From assembly GCA_964349045.1 (NCBI GenBank), contig CAYGFI010000002.1, positions 41,991 through 105,990 on the forward strand: a stretch of 64,000 nt of DNA. The letters run 5' to 3'. The DNA comes from JACJXF01 sp964349045. GTDB lineage: Bacteria > Bacteroidota > Bacteroidia > Bacteroidales > GCA-2748055. How positions within the stretch are numbered: the stretch's first letter is position 1; each line of letters begins with the position of its first letter. Both the position numbers and the translations under genes were made by a program. The notes below the pieces were generated by a model, which saw nothing but the letters and a program-made list of their open reading frames with translations, was not told where the DNA came from and searched no databases. Of this stretch, positions 34,898-42,617 are shown in pieces.

Positions 34898-36100
34898 TTA
34901 TTCAAACTCCTTTAATTCATTCTCAATGTCTTCAATTTGTGGCAGTGATGATTTCAGCTCATCAGGAATGGCCTTACTTATCTGGTAATCAGAGACTCCT
35001 ATCGGGTTATTATTACCTTTTAAAGAATACTCTGCCAGTACTTCATTTTTCCCTTTGCATAATAACAAACCAATGGTTTCATTATCGGTTTCCGCCTTTA
35101 ATTTATCGTTTATTACATTAACATAAAAATTAAGCTGACTGGTGTCTCCCGGCTGAAAAGGACGGGCTTTAAGCTCTACAACTACGTAGCAATGAAGCTT
35201 TGTATGGTAAAACAACAAATCGGTATAAAAATCAGAATTCCCAATTTCAAAATGTACCTGTCTGCCGATAAAAGCAAAACCTTGTCCTAACTCCAATAAA
35301 AATTTTGTAATATGATTTGCCAATTGCTCTTCAATAATACGTTCATCGGCCTTTCCCTTAGCCTGAACGAAATCAAAAATATAGGGATCTTTGAGTAAAT
35401 AATTGGCAAAATCAGACTGAACCGGGGGAAGAGTTCTTTCGAAATTGGTGATTTTCTTTGTTTTTATTTGTCTCTCAAATAGGCCACTTTCAATCTGCAT
35501 CGCCAACACGTTTCTGCTGTTTCCATGTTCGATGGTATTGAGCATGTACCAAAATCGCTTACCCAGATGCGGTACTTTATCCATTAAAATGATATGGTGC
35601 GACCAGCTTATTTTCGCCAGAACTGAGCTTAAAAAAATAGTTCCTCCCATTTGAAGCCCATCAATCATAAGCGAAGGCGGGTTATCATTTTGTATTTGCG
35701 CAACAGCTTGTTGCGTAATTACAAGTTGCTCATTATCTGCATGTAGCAATTTCGCAACAGCTTGTTGCGAAATTGAAGATACTCCTTTGATCTGGGTTTC
35801 AATATTGATTATGGTTTGAATTACCGGTAATGAGTATGAAGAAGAAAACTGCTTCATATAAAGAAGGTTTCTGGAAGAAAAACCTTTAATATCAGGAAAT
35901 TCTTTTCTCAGATCATCAGCCAATAAATCAATAATTTTTGCGCCCCATCCTTCAATTCTTTGATTTTCAAGAATAAGTCTGCCCAATTGCCAATAAAGTA
36001 AAAGCATCTGGCTATTGGCAACAGAAACAGTTTGAAGCTGAGCTTCTTTAATCTTTTGCCTTATTTCTGAGAATAATGCTATGTATTTTTTATTATCCAT
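34898..36100 (-). CDS. YhcG-type DUF1016 family nuclease with palindrome-encoded inserts
   Basis: 400 residues. The N-terminal helical DUF1016_N domain (IRQKIKEAQLQTVSVANSQ, then LYWQLGRLI and GWGAKIIDLLADDLRKEFP, GFSSRNLLYMKQF) is followed by the PD-(D/E)XK nuclease domain. That domain shows ILLELGQGFAFIGRQVHFE-like residues FIGRQVHFEIGNSDFYTDLLFYH and CYVVVELKARPFQPGD, giving the D and ExK active-site acids. Between them, residues about 110-137 contain two copies of QQAVA(K/Q), each encoded by a DNA palindrome. Such nucleases are linked to restriction or mobile regions, but no partner is adjacent. Cytosolic. Active-site residues look intact. Confidence 0.87.
   Translation of the reverse strand: MDNKKYIALFSEIRQKIKEAQLQTVSVANSQMLLLYWQLGRLILENQRIEGWGAKIIDLLADDLRKEFPDIKGFSSRNLLYMKQFSSSYSLPVIQTIINIETQIKGVSSISQQAVAKLLHADNEQLVITQQAVAQIQNDNPPSLMIDGLQMGGTIFLSSVLAKISWSHHIILMDKVPHLGKRFWYMLNTIEHGNSRNVLAMQIESGLFERQIKTKKITNFERTLPPVQSDFANYLLKDPYIFDFVQAKGKADERIIEEQLANHITKFLLELGQGFAFIGRQVHFEIGNSDFYTDLLFYHTKLHCYVVVELKARPFQPGDTSQLNFYVNVINDKLKAETDNETIGLLLCKGKNEVLAEYSLKGNNNPIGVSDYQISKAIPDELKSSLPQIEDIENELKEFE
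35699..35774. repeat. Two palindromes inside the DUF1016 coding region
   Basis: Copy at 35699-35715: CGCAACA, GCT, TGTTGCG. Copy at 35748-35774: the same core with arms extended to a perfect 12-bp stem (AATTTCGCAACA on one side, its exact complement on the other, 3-nt loop). Period 54 bp. Both copies are read in the same frame, as QQAVA. Confidence 0.8.
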
Positions 36101-36420
36101 TATCTAATCTACAAATCTTTCATGTTCTCAGTGATCCCAATGAATTAATCAAAGAGACTTCTATCGCTACTATTTGTAAAAAACTTTGATGACATCAGAC
36201 TTCCTGTTTAATTTGGATCCCGCATTCAAATCGACATTATCTGCAGCTATTCAAATATAAGTTTTTCTTTTTGAAGTTTTAATTTATTGTAGCATTAGAA
36301 TTATCCCATTTGAGGAATTTGTTGTATAGAAGTCTTGAAAAAATAATTTCCAGGCGTGCTTTTGATCATAAAAACCGTTCTATATTTAATCTATATTTAC
36401 AACGCATTATTTTTACTAAA
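36101..36420. other. 320-bp divergent intergenic region
   Basis: AT-rich region between the DUF1016 nuclease (leftwards) and the DUF1573 lipoprotein (rightwards). It holds no persuasive gene. A minus-strand box TATATTTG lies at 36252-36259, far from the nuclease ATG. On the plus strand TTTG (36361-36364) with TATATTTA (36381-36388) is a weak promoter candidate for the DUF1573 gene. Confidence 0.3.
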
Positions 36421-36852
36421 ATGAATAAGACTTTTTTTTTATTACTACTTAGCCTGTTTATACTTAGCAGTTGTGGTGAATCTAAAAAAGGTTCCTCAAT
36501 TGATGCAAATAATTCAAAAATTGAGTTTGAAAATACCACTTTCGATTTCGGAAAAATTGCTTTCAGAAGTGATGGAACCTGCATTTTCACATTTACCAAT
36601 ACTTCAATGAAACCTCTTATTATCAATGTTGTAAGAACATCCTGCGGATGCACTAATCCTGACTGGCCAAAAGATCCACTTGATCCGGGAAAATCAGGGG
36701 AAATAAAGGTAACTTACAACACACAGATTCCGGGAAGTTTTCAGAAAAGCATTACTGTTTTTTGTAACGCGGTTAACTCCCCTGTTAAACTAATTATCAA
36801 GGGAGAGGTACTACCCGACACAAAAACTTCGAACTCATATTCAAATAATTAA
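36421..36852 (+). CDS. DUF1573 lipoprotein
   Basis: 143 residues from the Met at 36421. The longer frame from 36310 adds a non-conserved stretch. A lipoprotein signal (LFILSSCGES) leads into a single Ig-like DUF1573 domain: IEFENTTFDFGKIAF, FTFTNTSMKPLIINVVRTSCGCTNP (the conserved CGC) and GKSGEIKVTYNTQIPGSFQKSITVF. DUF1573 domains are abundant in Bacteroidetes envelope proteins; no enzymatic role is known. The stop is three bases before the aminotransferase start, so the two genes probably form an operon, though the functional link is unclear. Confidence 0.85.
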   Translation: MNKTFFLLLLSLFILSSCGESKKGSSIDANNSKIEFENTTFDFGKIAFRSDGTCIFTFTNTSMKPLIINVVRTSCGCTNPDWPKDPLDPGKSGEIKVTYNTQIPGSFQKSITVFCNAVNSPVKLIIKGEVLPDTKTSNSYSNN

Positions 36853-36855
36853 ATC

Positions 36856-38052
36856 ATGCCTGGAATATCCAAAAAAGGTCAGCAAATGCCGGCTTCTCCC
36901 ATTCGAAAGCTTGTTCCTTTCGCTGAGGAAGCCAAACGAAAAGGTCGTAAAGTTTACCATTTGAACATTGGTCAGCCCGATATTCCCACTCCCCCGGCAG
37001 CATTGGAAGCTGTAAAAAACATGACTACAAAAGTCATTGAATACAGTCATTCTGCCGGCCACGAGAGCTACAGGAAAAAACTGGCTGCTTTCTACCAGAA
37101 TATAGGGATACATGTTGATCATACAGAAATCCTCATTACCACAGGTGGCTCGGAGGCAATTAGTTTTGCACTGATGGCTACCGCGGATTATGGAGACGAA
37201 ATCATTGTTCCGGAGCCTTTCTATGCGAATTACTATGGATTTGCAAATGCTGCCGGAGTAAAGGTTGTACCCGTGAAATCGGATATTGACCATAACTTTG
37301 CCCTTCCCCCGGTAGCAGACATTGAAAAGCTGATAACATCCAGAACCAGGGGGATTCTTATCTGCAGTCCGAATAATCCCACAGGTTATTTATACTCCCG
37401 CGAAGAGATTGAACAACTTGGTAAGATTGTTAAGAAACATGATCTCTTTCTCTATAGTGATGAGGCCTACCGGGAATTCTGTTACGACGGGCTGGAGCAT
37501 TTTTCGCCCATGAAAATAAAGGATATTGAGCAAAATGTGATCCTGATCGATTCAGTATCCAAGCGATACAGCGCCTGTGGGGTTAGGATAGGTGCGCTGG
37601 TGTCTAAAAATAAAGAAGTAATTTCCACAGCACTTAAATTTGCCCAGGCAAGGTTAAGTCCTCCTTCATTCGGACAGGTTCTGGGAGAAGCTGCAATAGA
37701 TACACCCGGATCCTACTTTACAGAAGTATATGATGAATATATCGGCAGACGGAATTTCCTGGTTTCCGCACTTAATAAAATGCCTGGAGTAAAATGTCCT
37801 TTGCCCAAGGGTGCATTTTACACAATAGCCCATCTGCCGGTTGATGATGCCGATAGGTTTGCCCAATGGCTTCTGAGTGATTTTGAATACAACAATCAGA
37901 CAGTTATGGTTGCTCCGGCATCGGGATTTTATTCGAACCCGGAATCGGGAAAGCATGAGGTTCGAATTGCTTATGTGCTTAAGATTGAGGATTTGAAGAA
38001 GGCTATGGAGTGTCTGGAGAAGGCGTTAATGGTTTATCCCGGGAAAATTTAG
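36856..38052 (+). CDS. Class I/II pyridoxal-phosphate aminotransferase
   Basis: 398 residues, the standard length of fold-type I aspartate-type aminotransferases. Motifs include HLNIGQPDIPTPP (substrate-binding start), TTGGSEAISFAL (phosphate-binding region), CSPNNPTGYLYS, LYSDEAYREF (Asp pairing with the pyridine N) and DSVSKRYSACGVRIGAL, where Lys about 236 would form the internal aldimine. C-terminal HEVRIAYVL supplies the carboxylate-binding Arg. It transfers amino groups between amino and keto acids in the cytosol; whether Asp, aromatic or another donor is preferred is not readable. It follows the DUF1573 gene by three bases. Confidence 0.92.
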   Translation: MPGISKKGQQMPASPIRKLVPFAEEAKRKGRKVYHLNIGQPDIPTPPAALEAVKNMTTKVIEYSHSAGHESYRKKLAAFYQNIGIHVDHTEILITTGGSEAISFALMATADYGDEIIVPEPFYANYYGFANAAGVKVVPVKSDIDHNFALPPVADIEKLITSRTRGILICSPNNPTGYLYSREEIEQLGKIVKKHDLFLYSDEAYREFCYDGLEHFSPMKIKDIEQNVILIDSVSKRYSACGVRIGALVSKNKEVISTALKFAQARLSPPSFGQVLGEAAIDTPGSYFTEVYDEYIGRRNFLVSALNKMPGVKCPLPKGAFYTIAHLPVDDADRFAQWLLSDFEYNNQTVMVAPASGFYSNPESGKHEVRIAYVLKIEDLKKAMECLEKALMVYPGKI

Positions 38053-38199
38053 AATAATTTTTTCAGGTTCAAGATTCAAGGTTTTGCATTGGTGAGCCCG
38101 GATTTATCACATTTTCAGGATTCGCGTTTCACGTTTTCGGCTCATCGGGTGAAAAGAGTTTAAGGAATTTTAGTTTTGACCTCTGAAATGACACATTGT

Positions 38200-39375
38200 T
38201 TAAAAGCTTGCTATCTTCTTTGCATACTCAAAAGCGTGTGATACATTTCCCACAATTACATTACGACTCATCTTATAAGATTCATTAACGGGTGAGACAA
38301 CAAAAAGCTCGTTAATACCGGTATCCTGCAAAGCAATAAAAGTTCCTTTTGATACTGATGGCGAGGTTGTTGCTTTACATTCAAACGCTATTTTTTTCAA
38401 CCCCTTTGTAAGAATAAGATCTATTTCGCAACCGGTTGCCGTGCGGTAAAACCAAGATTCCCACTCATACATCAGAGTGGTTAAGTTTTCAATAGCATAG
38501 CCCTCCCAGGATGGTCCATAAACCGGATGACCCAGCAATTTGTTTGTGCTTTCAATTTCAAGCACAGCATGCAATAAGCCTGAATCTCTTATATATACTC
38601 TGGGTGATTTGGTAAGGCGCTTACTAAGATTGTTTTCATATGGACGCAATGTCCGGACTAAAAAGGATTTTTCGAAAAAATCAAGGTAATTGCGAATTGT
38701 ATTATTTGAGATTGCTAATGAATCACTTAGTCGGCTACTGTTAAATAGCTGACCATGATTATTGGAAAGCATTTGTAAGAGCCTGTTAACCGTCATGAGA
38801 GGAATGCTGTTACTCCCTTTAATAATGTCCCTTTCCAAATATGAACGTATATAAGACTGTCGCCAGATGTGACTCTGCCTTTCTGTTTCGGCCAGAAACG
38901 ACTGTGGAAACCCTCCACGCAACCAGTGTCGGGTTTGAGTATTGTTAATCCCCTTCTCAGCTTCAACTATCGTAAAAGGAGTAAGTTCTATATAACCGAT
39001 GCGGCCAGCCAGAGATTCAGAACTTTTATTTACCAGTTCACGGGAAGCTGACCCTAATAATAGTAAACGACCATTACGGCGGTTTGTATCAATGATGCCG
39101 CGTAATTCAGAAAATAAATCTGGTTTGAGCCGGACCTCATCCAGACATACGGTTGCATCCGGATTAATTTCGAAGAAAAACTGAAGATCGTCAATTCGCT
39201 TCAGATCGCCTGGATTTTCGAGATCCAGATAAATGAAACCTGGAATGGATTTACCAATTTGCTTAGCAAGTGTAGATTTGCCACACTGTCTTGGACCAAG
39301 CAGAGCCACTGCCGGAAATATTTTCATGTACTCCAGTACTCTTTCTTTATCTGTTCGTTCAATGTAAGTTTGCAT
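38200..39375 (-). CDS. AAA_14/DUF4143 ATPase (second of three)
   Basis: About 391 residues from the Met at 39375; the alternative Met at 39402 lies inside the promoter box. Walker A is LLGPRQCGKSTLA, Walker B ATVCLDEVRLKPD, then LLLGSASRELVNKS (sensor) and the Arg in SLAGRIGYIELTPF. The C-terminal DUF4143 region has RTATGCEIDLILTKG and KIAFECKATTSP, the D and ExK of a PD-(D/E)XK-like fold. It belongs to a different subfamily from the copies at 31828 and 56512 (HWLRGGFPQSFLAE is present). Role unknown. It ends 147 bases from the convergent aminotransferase, in a stretch without an obvious terminator. Confidence 0.88.
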   Translation of the reverse strand: MQTYIERTDKERVLEYMKIFPAVALLGPRQCGKSTLAKQIGKSIPGFIYLDLENPGDLKRIDDLQFFFEINPDATVCLDEVRLKPDLFSELRGIIDTNRRNGRLLLLGSASRELVNKSSESLAGRIGYIELTPFTIVEAEKGINNTQTRHWLRGGFPQSFLAETERQSHIWRQSYIRSYLERDIIKGSNSIPLMTVNRLLQMLSNNHGQLFNSSRLSDSLAISNNTIRNYLDFFEKSFLVRTLRPYENNLSKRLTKSPRVYIRDSGLLHAVLEIESTNKLLGHPVYGPSWEGYAIENLTTLMYEWESWFYRTATGCEIDLILTKGLKKIAFECKATTSPSVSKGTFIALQDTGINELFVVSPVNESYKMSRNVIVGNVSHAFEYAKKIASF

Positions 39376-39407
39376 ATTATAATTTATATTGACAATATGC
39401 AAACTTA
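39365..39407. promoter_or_regulatory. Perfect 14-bp inverted repeat over the ATPase promoter and start
   Basis: Arms at 39365-39378 (TAAGTTTGCATATT) and 39394-39407 are exact complements, 15 nt apart. The right arm contains the minus-strand box TAAGTTTG (39407-39400); the left arm contains the ATG at 39375. A dimeric regulator bound here would cover both transcription start and start codon. Confidence 0.6.
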
Positions 39408-39494
39408 ATTAAAAAGTTTTTAATTATAAAAAATCCCAATTCTGAGCAGAGAATTTATATTGATTTAAAATTTAAGTTTACTAAAAATAAATCC

Positions 39495-42400
39495 CTACTG
39501 TACAACCAATTTCATGGTTTCAATCTGTTGATTTCCTGAAAATTTTACCAGATAAACATGTTTGTCCAGATATGATCTGTCAATCTGAACAGGTCTTTCG
39601 TTGCTTAGTTGTCCGGAAAAAACAATTTTGCCATGGATGGTATAAATGGAAACTTCTGCAGGTTCTGATATACTGTGACTTGTAATATTAAGCATGCCAC
39701 TTTGAAAAGGATTTGGATAAACCGAAAAAACAGAACTGCAGTTGGCATCAGTAACGCTAACAGGAATAGCCCTGTTCAATTGGATATAATTGAGATTGAA
39801 TCCAGCGGTTACAACATTGATTTTCATTTCCTGAATTCCTATATTGAGCGGGATACCTTTCTTTGTAAAAGTTTTCCATGACTGCCATCCTCCGGTTGCA
39901 GCAAGGCTTATATCACCGCTTGATAGGTTACCATTGCTGAATGTGATATTTATTTTGGAAGCCGCATTAACAGCAGCCCTTACATCCAGGTCATAATTCA
40001 TCGCAGAATCAACATTTACCGTATAGCTTAACCATTCTCCAGCTGATGTCCAGCCTACATTGTAACCTCCCTCGGTGCATACTTCTATATCAACACTCTC
40101 CTCAGTACGATACTGGCCGCCCTCATTTGCCAGAGAGGCGTCATGAAAGCCAAATCCTTCACCGCCGGTATCATAATCTTCAGCCTGGATTATTCCTGGT
40201 ATTTGTTTTGCCGAACCTCCATAAGGACCTTTCTCTTCAGCTACAATTACCATGCATGAAGCCTGAAGTCCAAGTTCCTGTGATTCGGCAGTTATATTTG
40301 CACTTCCGGGAGATACTGCATTTATGAGCCCATTTTCGTCAACGGTTACTTTTGCCGGATTACTGGATCTCCAGTCAACAACCGTATCGGAACAATGAGT
40401 AACAGTAGCCTTCATCTGAAAAACATCATTTTGATGCAGCACGATCCTGGATTGGTTCAGCCTGATTTTGGGTATTGGAGGAGGAATGGTATCGGGTTGT
40501 CCTATTTTCCACAAACCATAGCAACTACTTCCGCACCAGGCATACCTGGTCTCCGGGTTAACCCTGATCATGGTGGTTTCGCGTCCTGCAGACATTCCGA
40601 ATTTCGAATTATTGTGGCGCGGGTCAACCGTCAGGGGAATCCAGGTGTCGCCTCCGTCGGTTGAGCGGATCACACCAATGTCGTTGCTGTAAATATCCCT
40701 GGAACCACCTGAATACACTATCTCAGGATTGACAGGATCAACGGCTACGGTGCTAAATCTTTTTACATTGAATTTATCTGCCGGTGTATTGAATGTAAGA
40801 TCAACAACAGAACTATCGGAAACATATACTTTCCATAATCCGTCGGTATAGCATGCCGCATAGATGGCATCATTAACATGATCATAAGCCAAATCCCTGA
40901 TCCCTCCTGACAAGGTTGTTATTGCTTCCCATGTAGTGCCCTTGTCGGTCGATTTAACAATTGTTGAATTGTTATAAACTCCAAACAATTCATGATTCCC
41001 GGAAGGGTTCGAAGTAATAACTCCATTGCAGCCTGTCATTTCAGACCATTTAATTCCTTTATCAGAACTTCTTAGATTACCGGCAAACAATATATTTCGG
41101 TCACCGGGCATTCCATAACAGAAAGGTAATCCCAGGGATATCCCTTTGATCTGGTAATTCAGCCCTCCGTTAAAAGTAATACGCAGTTCAGGAGAAGGAT
41201 CATTCCAGCCGTCAGATTTCCTGCCAAACCATGTAAGCGAATCTACTATATAACCCCCGTGAATATCTCCTCCCCATCCATTTCCGGACATATTAAGGAA
41301 TTTAAACGTATAACCGCTATCGATAGAAACGGCTGCATCATAATCCTGGGCTGCAAAGAAGAACAAGTCAGGATTATCGAGATTAAAGCTCATGTTTCCT
41401 CTCGACATGATAGCGGAAGCACCGTTGTTTGACCATATCAATGATGCTCCACCGTTTGATGATTTTGTTATAAAGTCGCCTCCCACGGTAAATAAGGTGT
41501 CTCTGCTTACCGGGTGCCATGAGGGATACATCATCCTTCCAAAATTTCTTGGAAGAAAATCAAGACCGTTGTCATTGTTTGTTTTCGTCCAGTTTGCTCC
41601 CCCGTTATGACTATACAGGTAATAGGTATTCCATTGATCAGCAGGGTTAGCGTGTTGAGTAATAATATATTGATCATCGAGCGGATTTACGCGAAGATAA
41701 TTTGCAAAGGAAGTAAATCCCACTGTTGGTTTTGCAACAAATGATTCTCCTGTATCTGTGGAAACATATATTTTGTCAGCAGTGCACAGGTATAATCTGG
41801 ATGGATCCTTCGGATACACATCAAATCCTTTGACACTTCCCGTGAAGGTTTTCGTGAAATTAAGACCCTGATCGATGCTTTTGAAAACCCCGTTATTGTT
41901 GGCAACAAACAAATAACCCCGGGCAGGAAGGACTTTTATAATGGAATTTCCATAAACTCCGGAGTTCGCGATGATCTTCCAGGTATTTCCTCCATCCACT
42001 GACTTGTACATGCCGGATGCCAGAGTACCTGAACCTCCTTCTGAGCCGGCGGTCCAAGCGATGCGTGAGTAGTAAACAATCATGCTGTATCCTTTTTCAG
42101 CATCAAAACTGGAAGGATCGTAGGCAATTTGTTCCCTGATATCGCGGTATCCGCAGGCATTATCCAGCAGGACCTGTTTCCATGATTTGGCTGTATCGGT
42201 TGTGAGATAAAGGCCATGGTAATTACTCCATGCGGCTTTTTGTGAGTTAGACCCTACTGAGATGGCCCGTGCCGGGTTATTCGGGTCGATGAAAAGTCCG
42301 CAGGTACCACGTGGGGTGTATCCATTATTTGCCGGTTCCCAAAGCTGGCCTCCGTTTACACTTCGCCACACGCCGCCTACGTCGCTGCCATGAAGCATTA

Positions 42401-42569
42401 CATTGCCATCTGCGTTATCTATTGCAAGAGCCAGTGGCCATTGGCCGCCTTCGCCACCGATGAATCCTGCTTCACGCTGGGCTTTACTGGCTAAGGCGGC
42501 ATATTCCCAGACCTGGGCATTGACAGAAAAAACAACTAATAAAAATGTAATAAAAACATATACTTTCAT
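39495..42569 (-). CDS. GH74-like beta-propeller protein with Big_2, CBM6 and T9SS domain
   Basis: 1,024 residues: signal peptide (1-18, FSVNAQ); two seven-bladed-type propellers (about 20-690) with Asp-box/BNR repeats such as STDGGDTWIPL and SVNGGQLWEP; a bacterial Ig-like (Big_2) domain (about 697-777, VDWRSSNPAKVTVDENG); a CBM6-like beta-sandwich (about 793-930, IQAEDYDTGGEGFGFHD); and a T9SS sorting domain (about 936-1024, SVYPNPFQSG). The start resembles GH74 xyloglucanases, including GSDVGGVWRS, where GH74 has its catalytic Asp. The second acid is harder to place. It is secreted or surface-attached, probably acting on xyloglucan or a related glucan. It lies 48 bases downstream of the GH5 gene. 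Confidence 0.8.
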   Translation of the reverse strand: MKVYVFITFLLVVFSVNAQVWEYAALASKAQREAGFIGGEGGQWPLALAIDNADGNVMLHGSDVGGVWRSVNGGQLWEPANNGYTPRGTCGLFIDPNNPARAISVGSNSQKAAWSNYHGLYLTTDTAKSWKQVLLDNACGYRDIREQIAYDPSSFDAEKGYSMIVYYSRIAWTAGSEGGSGTLASGMYKSVDGGNTWKIIANSGVYGNSIIKVLPARGYLFVANNNGVFKSIDQGLNFTKTFTGSVKGFDVYPKDPSRLYLCTADKIYVSTDTGESFVAKPTVGFTSFANYLRVNPLDDQYIITQHANPADQWNTYYLYSHNGGANWTKTNNDNGLDFLPRNFGRMMYPSWHPVSRDTLFTVGGDFITKSSNGGASLIWSNNGASAIMSRGNMSFNLDNPDLFFFAAQDYDAAVSIDSGYTFKFLNMSGNGWGGDIHGGYIVDSLTWFGRKSDGWNDPSPELRITFNGGLNYQIKGISLGLPFCYGMPGDRNILFAGNLRSSDKGIKWSEMTGCNGVITSNPSGNHELFGVYNNSTIVKSTDKGTTWEAITTLSGGIRDLAYDHVNDAIYAACYTDGLWKVYVSDSSVVDLTFNTPADKFNVKRFSTVAVDPVNPEIVYSGGSRDIYSNDIGVIRSTDGGDTWIPLTVDPRHNNSKFGMSAGRETTMIRVNPETRYAWCGSSCYGLWKIGQPDTIPPPIPKIRLNQSRIVLHQNDVFQMKATVTHCSDTVVDWRSSNPAKVTVDENGLINAVSPGSANITAESQELGLQASCMVIVAEEKGPYGGSAKQIPGIIQAEDYDTGGEGFGFHDASLANEGGQYRTEESVDIEVCTEGGYNVGWTSAGEWLSYTVNVDSAMNYDLDVRAAVNAASKINITFSNGNLSSGDISLAATGGWQSWKTFTKKGIPLNIGIQEMKINVVTAGFNLNYIQLNRAIPVSVTDANCSSVFSVYPNPFQSGMLNITSHSISEPAEVSIYTIHGKIVFSGQLSNERPVQIDRSYLDKHVYLVKFSGNQQIETMKLVVQ

Positions 42570-42617
42570 ATTGAAAGTAGTTTAAGTATTTCTGATTAAT
42601 TTCCTTACTTCAGGCCT

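Noticed and set aside
38053..38199. Possible terminator between aminotransferase and the second DUF4143 ATPase
   Set aside because: No stem with a T tract was found in the convergent gap.
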